Assembly: GCF_000213555.1 (NCBI RefSeq)
Contig: NZ_GL891984.1
Span: 149,904-213,903, forward strand
Length of the DNA stretch: 64,000 bases
Origin: Dysgonomonas gadei ATCC BAA-286
Lineage (GTDB): Bacteria; Bacteroidota; Bacteroidia; Bacteroidales; Dysgonomonadaceae
Direction of reading: 5' to 3'
In this document: positions 54,122-61,790 of the stretch, piece after piece
Numbering within the stretch: the first letter of the stretch is position 1
How the letters are laid out: the number at the start of each line of letters is the position of its first letter
Notes under the pieces: generated by a model
Seen by the model: the letters and a program-made list of their open reading frames with translations, nothing else
Told to the model about the DNA's origin: nothing
The model's database searches: none
Position numbers and translations under genes: made by a program

Positions 54122-55633
54122 ATGAAAAAAAATCTATATATTATACTTTGTCTGGTACTTACAGGACTTTTTGTATCGTCTTGTGATGACAGGCTCGATG
54201 TGGTCTCTCCGGATGAACTTACTTCAGGTAACTTCTGGCGCAGCCAAACTGATGCGGAAGCAGGGCTTGCGGCAGTTTATTCAAAACTGGAATGTGCGAC
54301 TGAAACTTGGGAATTTGCTGAAGTAAAATTTCCCGTAGAGGCTTACAGGGAGGACGTGTGCAATATCGGAAGTGATGCACTCAATTATCCTACCTGGGTA
54401 GAGTTATTCAATTTCACTTATACGAATGGCAACAGCCAGTTTTACAAATATTGGGAAATTCACTATCAGGGGATATCTTATGCTAATCAGGTGCTGGAAA
54501 AAGTTCCTTCTATCAATATGGATGAAACGTATAAAAAACAAATCCTGGCCGAAGCTCACTTCTTAAGAGGATATTACCACATGAAACTTTTGCTTAACTG
54601 GGAGAGAATAATTATCCGTAACGAATATATTACGAGTGAAGGGCAGATCAGCAAGCCATTGTCAGACAGGGGCGCTGCATGGGATTTTATAATCGCTGAA
54701 TTCGAAGCGGCTACGGGTTTGCCTCAGAAACAAACACCTGAACGTACCGGACGTGCCACACAGGGAGCAGCCTATGCGTACATGGGATATTCGCTCCTTA
54801 CCCGGGCTTATGAAGACACAGGTAAGAAAGTTGAATATCTGGCTAAGGCCGAAGCTGCCTTTAAAAAGGTGAAAGGCTATGAATTGGAAAAGAATTTCCT
54901 GTCTATGTTTAATGGGACAAATAAAAATTCCAAAGAATCAATTTTTGAATTACAGTTTACAGAAAATACTGCTAATGGTGCGGCATACAGGACTGCATTG
55001 CACAAATGGATATCGACCGGGGAACTGGGAGGATGGGACGAAATATTTCCTAACCAGATACTTATCGATGAATATAAAAAAGAAGGAAAGACAGCCACTA
55101 CAGGCCTGTACGACTCCCGGCTATACCAAACCGTCTTTTTTAACGATTCATATTTCAATGATGTGACAGACAAGAAGGTGTACGGTTATACCTATAATGA
55201 ATTATTCGGGGCTACTTCACAAAAAGCCTGTTTTAGAAAATATCTTCCTGCGACTCTGGAAGACCTGAATAAATCGAGGACAGCGGTCAATCTGCCTCTG
55301 ATGCGTTATGCGGATGTATTGCTGCTGCTTGCCGAAAGCCTGAACGAACAGGGAAAAACGCCGGAAGCCATACCGCTTATCAATCAGGTAAGGGACAGGG
55401 CGGATATGCCGGAGATTCCTGCTGACTCGAATCAGGACTTTGTGAAGAAACAGATCGAGCATGAACGGATACTGGAATTTGCTCTCGAAAACACACGTTT
55501 CTATGATATGCGCCGTTGGGGTAAGGCTAAGGAAGCTTTGACCGCTGTTGGCCGGACGGGTTTTTCTTCCGACAAAAATAATTTTTACCCTATACCTTTG
55601 TTGGAAATAAAATCGAACGACCAAATAAATTAA
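54122..55633 (+). CDS. SusD/RagB-family glycan-binding lipoprotein of the sigma-controlled block
   Basis: I place the start at the ATG at 54122, 33 bases inside the longest frame, because it gives a normal lipoprotein signal (LVLTGLFVSSCDDRLD). This makes 503 residues. Typical SusD features follow: DELTSGNFWRSQTDAEAGLAAVYSKLE, KQILAEAHFLRGYYHMKLLLNWERI and the C-terminal RYADVLLLLAESLNEQGKTPEAIPLINQVRDRADMPEIP and FALENTRFYDMRRWGKA. The end reads SNDQIN without the usual NPGY. It is one of the shorter SusD proteins here and partners the STN-containing SusC just upstream. Confidence 0.94.
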   Translation: MKKNLYIILCLVLTGLFVSSCDDRLDVVSPDELTSGNFWRSQTDAEAGLAAVYSKLECATETWEFAEVKFPVEAYREDVCNIGSDALNYPTWVELFNFTYTNGNSQFYKYWEIHYQGISYANQVLEKVPSINMDETYKKQILAEAHFLRGYYHMKLLLNWERIIIRNEYITSEGQISKPLSDRGAAWDFIIAEFEAATGLPQKQTPERTGRATQGAAYAYMGYSLLTRAYEDTGKKVEYLAKAEAAFKKVKGYELEKNFLSMFNGTNKNSKESIFELQFTENTANGAAYRTALHKWISTGELGGWDEIFPNQILIDEYKKEGKTATTGLYDSRLYQTVFFNDSYFNDVTDKKVYGYTYNELFGATSQKACFRKYLPATLEDLNKSRTAVNLPLMRYADVLLLLAESLNEQGKTPEAIPLINQVRDRADMPEIPADSNQDFVKKQIEHERILEFALENTRFYDMRRWGKAKEALTAVGRTGFSSDKNNFYPIPLLEIKSNDQIN

Positions 55634-55661
55634 TAAACTCTTTTCAATTCATTACTTAATT

Positions 55662-55937
55662 ATGCTTACAGTCTTTGCCATTATGCTTTTAGGAATAGGT
55701 GCCGGATACTTTCTGCGCCGCATCCCGGATATAAAAATAATCGGGAAACTGATAACCTGTTTCATATTCCTGCTCCTTTTTTTTCTGGGGATATCGGTAG
55801 GACATAATGAAAAGATAGTAAACAATCTGACAACAATTGGCTTGCAGGCTCTCATCATCACGATGGGAGCCATTGCAGGCAGCATCTTGCTGGCATGGTT
55901 TGTCTATAAAAAATTCTTTGTAAAAGGGAAAGAATAA
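55662..55937 (+). CDS. LysO-family (DUF340) lysine exporter, N-terminal half as a separate gene
   Basis: A 91-residue membrane protein with three hydrophobic segments (MLTVFAIMLLGIGAGYFLRR; LITCFIFLLLFFLGISVG; LQALIITMGAIAGSILLAWFVY). This matches the first third of LysO/YbjE, the inner-membrane lysine exporter of E. coli (about 300 residues). The remaining two thirds are encoded by the next gene, which begins two bases after this stop. This split form is common in Bacteroidales as far as I recall, so it is probably a natural two-part transporter and not a frameshift. Its place inside a glycan block is odd. Confidence 0.82.
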   Translation: MLTVFAIMLLGIGAGYFLRRIPDIKIIGKLITCFIFLLLFFLGISVGHNEKIVNNLTTIGLQALIITMGAIAGSILLAWFVYKKFFVKGKE

Positions 55938-55939
55938 AT

Positions 55940-56542
55940 ATGAAAGGTAGTCTGATAATCCTTGCGTTTTTTATAGCCGGAGCCCTTGCTTCATATATGG
56001 GTATATTGCCTCAGGTCGTTCTTGATAACGATTTAAGCGTGTATATCCTTTATGGCCTTATGTTTCTGGTTGGTATTAATATAGGATATGATAAGAAAGC
56101 ATTATCCGCTCTCAAAAATAATAAGCATAAGGTGATACTCGTACCAGCGGCTACACTGGTCGGCACTTTGGCGGGATGTGCAATCGTCGGTATGTTTATT
56201 CCCCGCTGGAGCATTTTCGAATGTATGGCAGTAGGTTCGGGATTCGGGTATTACTCGTTATCCAGTATTTTTATTACTCAATATAAGGGGGCTGAATTAG
56301 GTACAATCGCTTTAGTCTCAAATATTATAAGGGAACTGTTTACACTGCTCGCGGCGCCGTTGCTTGTTACTTATTTCGGAAAATTGGCGCCTATCTCATC
56401 CGGCGGAGCGACGACAATGGATACTACACTTCCCATCATTACTAAATATTCCGGGCCGGAATTTGTAATAATCGCCATATTTCATGGAATTACACTCGAT
56501 CTTACCGTCCCGTTCCTTGTTACTTTCTTTTGCTATTTGTAA
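55940..56542 (+). CDS. LysO-family (DUF340) lysine exporter, C-terminal part
   Basis: The 200-residue inner-membrane protein has about six hydrophobic segments, with LYGLMFLVGINIGYDKKALSALKNN, VILVPAATLVGTLAGCAIVG, AVGSGFGYYSLSSIFITQYKGAELG and the final GPEFVIIAIFHGITLDLTVPFLVTFF. These are typical of the core of LysO (DUF340). It is translated directly after the N-terminal part with a 2-base gap, so the two products should assemble as one exporter. Lysine or a related cationic amino acid is the presumed cargo. A link to the glycan genes around it is not evident. Confidence 0.85.
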   Translation: MKGSLIILAFFIAGALASYMGILPQVVLDNDLSVYILYGLMFLVGINIGYDKKALSALKNNKHKVILVPAATLVGTLAGCAIVGMFIPRWSIFECMAVGSGFGYYSLSSIFITQYKGAELGTIALVSNIIRELFTLLAAPLLVTYFGKLAPISSGGATTMDTTLPIITKYSGPEFVIIAIFHGITLDLTVPFLVTFFCYL

Positions 56543-56619
56543 ATAAGTATAATAGGGATTTAATGATATGCTGTTTCAGTTTAACTTCTTGTTGTATTTG
56601 AATTTAACAACGTAATAAA

Positions 56620-56634
56620 TAGGTCTGCGACCTA
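56620..56634 (+). other. Small hairpin just upstream of the beta-galactosidase start
   Basis: taggtc (56620-56625) and gaccta (56629-56634) form a perfect 6-bp stem with a 3-base loop, ending seven bases before the ATG. It could reduce ribosome access or mark a processed 5' end. Confidence 0.35.
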
Positions 56635-56641
56635 AATCATT

Positions 56642-59600
56642 ATGAAAAAAATAAATCTTTTAATCGGGCTGTTTCTATTTTTACAATACAGTCTGGCTCA
56701 ACAACAACCCAAAGAGTGGGAAAATCCATTGGTCAATCAGGTCAACCGTTTGCCTATGCATGCTTTTTTCAGGCCACATTCGACTAAAGAAGCTGCAATA
56801 AAACAACAGGTAAGCGACAGAGAATTATCCCTCGATGGCACATGGGATTTCCATTATGCAAAAAATCCGGCTTCGCGTCCGGCCGCTTTCTATCAAAAGG
56901 ATTTTGATGTAAGGGAATGGAGTAAAATTACGGTGCCCGGAAGTTGGGAACTACAGGGCTTCGATTCGCCCATCTATACGGATGTGGCTTATCCGTTCCC
57001 CGCAAATCCTCCTTATGTTCCGCACGATTACAATCCGGTAGGTTCGTACAAACACACATTTACACTCCCTGCGCATTGGAAAGGAATGGATATAATCCTG
57101 CACTTTGGAGGGGTTGAATCCGCTTTTTACTGCTGGATAAACGGACATTATGTAGGATACAGTGAAGATAGCCGGCTCCCGGCCGAATTCCTTGTCAATG
57201 ATTATCTGCAGGCCGGAACTAACGACATCGCGGTAGAAGTGTACAGATACAGCGACGGGTCTTATCTCGAAGGGCAGGATTACTGGCGGTATAGCGGTAT
57301 AGAACGTAGCGTGTCTCTTCTTGCCCGTCCTAAAGTAAGAATTCAGGACTTTGAGTTGAAAGCCGATTTGGTCAATGGCTATAAAGACGGCTTATTCAGA
57401 CTCAATATAGAGATGGATAAGAATACTTCTTTTATCAATTCTTCGCTGCAAATAGAAGTTGCTGAAAACGGAAAAATCATTTATTCTACAACTAAAAAAT
57501 TGTCGGATAAAACGGGTAACGCGATCAGCATGGAGAATATATTTACAGCAGTGAAACCATGGAGTGCGGAGGCTCCTGACCTCTATACCCTGACTGTTTC
57601 CACATTGGACAAAGGAGGAAAAGTTTCAGAAGCTTTTTCCCATCGTTTCGGCTTCCGTACAGTGGAAATGAAGAACGGACTCTTTATGGTCAATGGTGTA
57701 CCTGTTACGATTAAGGGGGTAAACCGCCATGAGTTCGAGCCGAAAACAGGCCGTACCATCACGGAGAGCAGCATGATAGAAGATATCAGGTTAATGAAGC
57801 AATTCAATATCAATGCCGTGCGTTGTAGCCATTATCCGAATATAGAGCGCTGGTACGAATTATGCGACGAATATGGCTTATATCTTGTAGATGAGGCTAA
57901 TATAGAGTCTCATGGTATGGAAGCAACGGAAGCCCGGACGCTGGCAAACTTTCCTGACTGGATCGTACCGTTTCAGGAACGGGTGGAACGAATGGCGCTG
58001 CGCGATCGTAATTATACCAGTATCGTCACATGGTCGCTGGGAAATGAATCCGGATACGGTGAACATTTCGAAACGGTATATCACTGGCTGAAAAAGTTCG
58101 ATGCTTCGCGTCCTGTACAATACGAAGGTGCGCGTAAGACAGGCCTTTCGGATATTTATTGTCCGATGTATGCACGCATCTGGCAATTGAGAGAGCATGT
58201 TAATCAACGTCAGAGCCGCCCGTTGATACTCTGCGAATATGCACATGCAATGGGAAACAGTGTCGGTAATCTGAAGGATTACTGGGATCTTATAGATGAG
58301 CACGACCAGTTGCAAGGCGGATTTATCTGGGATTGGGTAGACCAGACTTTCCCTATCAAAGACAAGGCCGGTAATGATATCTGGGGATATGGAGGAGATA
58401 TGGGATTCGTCGGCATCCCCAACGACTCCAACTTCTGTGCCAATGGATTGGTCTTGGCGGATAGGAAGCTTCGCCCGCATATATGGGAAGTGAAAAAAGT
58501 ATATCAACCTGTACGTTTCGAATCTGTTCCGTTTACAAATAATGTAGTCCGTATTACCAATAAATTCGATTTTATAAATCTGGATGACTTCGATTTCGAA
58601 TGGCAGGTGAAAGCAGACGGAGAAATTATAGCCCGTAAAAATTTTGATGTACAAGGATTAAATGCGCATCAATCGAGAAATATTACACTCGATATTCCCG
58701 ATTTTTCCGTCAGGGATAACACTGAATATTTTCTGCATCTTAATGCTTACTATAGGGGTAGCCATCCATTTATACCTAAAGGACACTTACAGGCATATGA
58801 ACAGTTTCCTCTGTCTGTGGGTAATAAAGATATTGTAAAGAATAGGGTACAGGGTAATACCCAATCAACTGAATATGCCGACCATATTGTTGTGTCGGGT
58901 AATGCTTTCGAGGTCTCATTCTCAAAGGAAAACGGACAATTGTATTCACTCAGGAGAAATGGTAAAGAGCTGCTGCAAACGGGTATTACTCCGAATTTCT
59001 GGCGACCGCTGACCGATAATGACGTTGCTAACGGATTGGGTACACGTAGCCTGACATGGAAGGAAGCAACCGGGGAAATGACATTAGAAAACCTGACAAG
59101 TGAGAAGTCAGGTAATAATACACTCATAAAGGTTGCCTATAATCTGGGAAAACAAAATTGTAAGATTGGCATCAGTTATATGATTTGCCCGGATGGTACT
59201 ATCGAAACGGATTACAAGCTGACGACAGGAGATATCGCTTTGCCCGAAATACCGAAAGTAGGCTTATATATGGTACTGCAAGGTGAATATGACCAGATGA
59301 CATGGTTCGGCCGCGGACCTCATGAAAATTATTGGGACAGGAAAACATCAGCTATGGTCGATTTGTATAAAAGTGATGTTTGGAGCCAGTCCCACCCGTA
59401 TATACGTCCGCAGGAAACTGCAAATAAATCCGATGTCCGGTGGTTTAGCCTGCAAAATGCAACCGGAGACGGGCTATTGATAAAAGGTAAACAGCCTCTG
59501 AGTATAAGTGCATGGAATTTTCCGATGAAAGACCTAATGTATATACCTTTCAATGTAGAGCGCAAGCATGGCGGCAGTGTAAGAAAGCAGGATATGGTAT

Positions 59601-59764
59601 GGGTGAATATAGACTATATGCAGATGGGCGTAGGCGGGGATAATACTTGGGGAGCCCAGACTCACCCTGAATATACGATTACCCCGGAAAACATGTCGTA
59701 CGGATTCACTATTATTCCGGTAGATAAAGACACAAACCTTGTAGAGACCGGTAAACAATATTAA
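56642..59764 (+). CDS. GH2-family beta-galactosidase, LacZ-like architecture
   Basis: The 1040-residue secreted protein has a signal peptide ending near residue 20 (YSLAQQQP). All LacZ-type domains follow: a sugar-binding jelly-roll (about 60-225, SLDGTWDFHYAKNP), an Ig-like domain, and a TIM barrel with acid/base Glu469 (SLGNESGYGEHF) and nucleophile Glu532 (LCEYAHAMGNS). DUF4981-like and small-chain beta domains come last (about 745-1035, with WFGRGPHENYWDRK). GH2 LacZ-like enzymes remove terminal beta-galactose, and some act on other beta-glycosides. It lies 10 bases before the GH63-type gene. The natural substrate of this block is not evident. Confidence 0.92.
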   Translation: MKKINLLIGLFLFLQYSLAQQQPKEWENPLVNQVNRLPMHAFFRPHSTKEAAIKQQVSDRELSLDGTWDFHYAKNPASRPAAFYQKDFDVREWSKITVPGSWELQGFDSPIYTDVAYPFPANPPYVPHDYNPVGSYKHTFTLPAHWKGMDIILHFGGVESAFYCWINGHYVGYSEDSRLPAEFLVNDYLQAGTNDIAVEVYRYSDGSYLEGQDYWRYSGIERSVSLLARPKVRIQDFELKADLVNGYKDGLFRLNIEMDKNTSFINSSLQIEVAENGKIIYSTTKKLSDKTGNAISMENIFTAVKPWSAEAPDLYTLTVSTLDKGGKVSEAFSHRFGFRTVEMKNGLFMVNGVPVTIKGVNRHEFEPKTGRTITESSMIEDIRLMKQFNINAVRCSHYPNIERWYELCDEYGLYLVDEANIESHGMEATEARTLANFPDWIVPFQERVERMALRDRNYTSIVTWSLGNESGYGEHFETVYHWLKKFDASRPVQYEGARKTGLSDIYCPMYARIWQLREHVNQRQSRPLILCEYAHAMGNSVGNLKDYWDLIDEHDQLQGGFIWDWVDQTFPIKDKAGNDIWGYGGDMGFVGIPNDSNFCANGLVLADRKLRPHIWEVKKVYQPVRFESVPFTNNVVRITNKFDFINLDDFDFEWQVKADGEIIARKNFDVQGLNAHQSRNITLDIPDFSVRDNTEYFLHLNAYYRGSHPFIPKGHLQAYEQFPLSVGNKDIVKNRVQGNTQSTEYADHIVVSGNAFEVSFSKENGQLYSLRRNGKELLQTGITPNFWRPLTDNDVANGLGTRSLTWKEATGEMTLENLTSEKSGNNTLIKVAYNLGKQNCKIGISYMICPDGTIETDYKLTTGDIALPEIPKVGLYMVLQGEYDQMTWFGRGPHENYWDRKTSAMVDLYKSDVWSQSHPYIRPQETANKSDVRWFSLQNATGDGLLIKGKQPLSISAWNFPMKDLMYIPFNVERKHGGSVRKQDMVWVNIDYMQMGVGGDNTWGAQTHPEYTITPENMSYGFTIIPVDKDTNLVETGKQY

Positions 59765-59773
59765 AAGAGCGAA

Positions 59774-61711
59774 ATGAACAGATCAAAAATATTTATGCTT
59801 CTGGCTGTTGTTACAGGAATGCTTTTATGTTCCTGTAAGGCCGGAGACAAAGCGGAACTTCAGAAAGAAGATTTAACCCTCAACTTTCCCAATCTACTTA
59901 ATGTGGTTCATACCCCACAGGGAAAAGTCCGGCAGGGACAGGGCTATTTTACTGACCAAGGCTCATGGATGGGTTTCTCTATACCTGATAAAGAAGCTGG
60001 TAGCAGTGGATTTTGCGGCCCTGTCGATTTAGACCATCGCAAGTGGATCAGTAATTCTATTTGTGAAGTTTCGGTTCTGGATGAAAAAAGCACATCTATT
60101 GCATTAAGGCAAGATACGGCAATCTATTATCCGGGCAAATTGACTCTGAACCTGTCAGGCGATAAGCAAAGCATCCGGCAGGAGCTGGTTTTCATAACAG
60201 CTAATCATGCTCTCCTGAGGTGTAAATCGGATAATGAAGTTTATTTCGTGACAGAGGGATACCTGAATGACAGTCTGATATGGAATAAAGAATCGCACGG
60301 GATTACGGCGTCTTTAAAAAACGGAGAAATAATAATGATTAGTTTTCCTGAAGATATTCTGTTGGAACTATCGGCTGGCCGTTATATTGCTACATCGAAA
60401 GATATGGGTAAGCAATTCGATATTGTGATTTCATATTTCAATACAAAAGAGGATTTCTTAAAAAAGAACGGGGAAATAGTTGATATTTTAGCTAATTCCG
60501 ATACTAGAGCCGAAGAACGCAATATATGCTGGAATCATTATATCGGGCAGAATCTTCGAGAAGATATGCCGGATAAGAATAACCGGATAATGGTAAAAAG
60601 CATCATGACGCTTATGAGTAACTGGCGCAGTCCCAAAGGGGCATTGCTGCACGCAGGTATTGTACCCTCGCATGCGATGAACTACTTTGTCGGATTCTGG
60701 GCATGGGATTCATGGAAGCATGCTGTTGCCCTGTCGTATCTCGATCCGGCTCTGGCAAAAGACCAGATACGGGCGATGTTCGATTATCAGGACGATGCCG
60801 GGATGATTGCAGATTGTATCTATACTGATCCTGCGGAGAATAATTACCGTGATACGAAACCTCCTTTAGCTGCCTGGGCTGTAAATGCAATATTCCAAGC
60901 CGATAAGGACACTTCTTTTGTGGCTGAAATGTACCCGAAACTACTCAGGTATCATCAATGGTGGTATAAATTCAGGGATCACGACCGGAACGGTATCTGT
61001 GAATATGGAGCAACCGACGGAACCTTAGAAGCTGCCAAGTGGGAGAGCGGCATGGATAACGCCATACGTTTCGATGATGCAAAAATGGTGAAAAACGGAG
61101 AGAAAGCATGGAGTATGGATCAGGAATCCATCGACCTGAATGCTTATCTGCAATACGAATATTCGCTGTTGAAAGAGTTCGCCGCAATCTTGAATATTCC
61201 TTTTAACGAGCCGGACAGTAAAAGCCTTATTCAGGATTATTTTTTCGATAAAGAAACAGGGTACTTTTTTGATAAGAAACTGAATAAACCGTTCATAAAA
61301 GTATTCGGTCCCGAAGGGTGGACTCCGCTATGGACAGGACTGGCAACTAAAGAGCAGGCGGATGAAGCCATTAAAATCATGTTCGATGCGAAAAAGTTCT
61401 CCACATACATTCCTTTTCCTACTGCTGCCGCAGACAATCCTGAATTTGCGCCGAGGGGATACTGGCGGGGACCTATCTGGATCGATCAGGTTTATTTTGC
61501 CATATCCGGCATACGGAAGTATGGATATGCAAAAGAGGCGGATATGTATACACAGCAGGTTTTTGACCGTTTGCAAGGTTTGGAAGACGATGCGCCGATA
61601 CATGAAAACTATGACGTGTATACAGGAGAACGGCTAAAAGCTTCGCATTTCAGCTGGTCGGCGGCACATCTGTTTTTATTGTATAAGGAATATAAAAAGG
61701 GATATAAATAA
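59774..61711 (+). CDS. GH63-type (alpha/alpha)6 glycoside hydrolase lipoprotein
   Basis: The 645-residue protein has a lipobox (TGMLLCSCKAGDK, Cys at about 20). An N-terminal beta-sandwich (about 30-220) precedes an (alpha/alpha)6 barrel. Motifs include FVGFWAWDSWKHAVALSYLDP with Asp312, the likely general acid, and APIHENYDVYTGE with Glu611, the likely base. GYWRGPIWIDQVYFAI is also typical of the GH63/GH37 clan. GH63 enzymes are inverting alpha-glucosidases and relatives such as E. coli YgjK. Specificity cannot be read from the sequence. It starts ten bases after the beta-galactosidase, so the two probably act on the same alpha- and beta-linked heteroglycan. Confidence 0.85.
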   Translation: MNRSKIFMLLAVVTGMLLCSCKAGDKAELQKEDLTLNFPNLLNVVHTPQGKVRQGQGYFTDQGSWMGFSIPDKEAGSSGFCGPVDLDHRKWISNSICEVSVLDEKSTSIALRQDTAIYYPGKLTLNLSGDKQSIRQELVFITANHALLRCKSDNEVYFVTEGYLNDSLIWNKESHGITASLKNGEIIMISFPEDILLELSAGRYIATSKDMGKQFDIVISYFNTKEDFLKKNGEIVDILANSDTRAEERNICWNHYIGQNLREDMPDKNNRIMVKSIMTLMSNWRSPKGALLHAGIVPSHAMNYFVGFWAWDSWKHAVALSYLDPALAKDQIRAMFDYQDDAGMIADCIYTDPAENNYRDTKPPLAAWAVNAIFQADKDTSFVAEMYPKLLRYHQWWYKFRDHDRNGICEYGATDGTLEAAKWESGMDNAIRFDDAKMVKNGEKAWSMDQESIDLNAYLQYEYSLLKEFAAILNIPFNEPDSKSLIQDYFFDKETGYFFDKKLNKPFIKVFGPEGWTPLWTGLATKEQADEAIKIMFDAKKFSTYIPFPTAAADNPEFAPRGYWRGPIWIDQVYFAISGIRKYGYAKEADMYTQQVFDRLQGLEDDAPIHENYDVYTGERLKASHFSWSAAHLFLLYKEYKKGYK

Positions 61712-61722
61712 ACTTACCCGCT

Positions 61723-61759
61723 ATATATGGTTCTTAGAATAGCACTAAGAACCATATAT
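61723..61759. terminator. Bidirectional terminator between convergent GH63 and GH2 genes
   Basis: A perfect 15-bp stem (61723-61737 with 61745-61759) with a 7-base loop lies between the convergent stop codons. It is flanked by a further taccc/gggta pairing. It would stop transcription from both sides. Confidence 0.85.
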
Positions 61760-61790
61760 GAGGGTACGAATAAGATACTCTCTATTTAGT

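Noticed and set aside
55937..55940. Frameshift between the two LysO pieces
   Set aside because: The first part ends with its own stop, the second begins with an ATG two bases later, and the two-gene form appears to be normal in this phylum.
57878..58654. A 258-codon minus-strand frame opposite the beta-galactosidase
   Set aside because: It is antisense to the catalytic barrel of a well-supported GH2 gene; the translation shows no domain.
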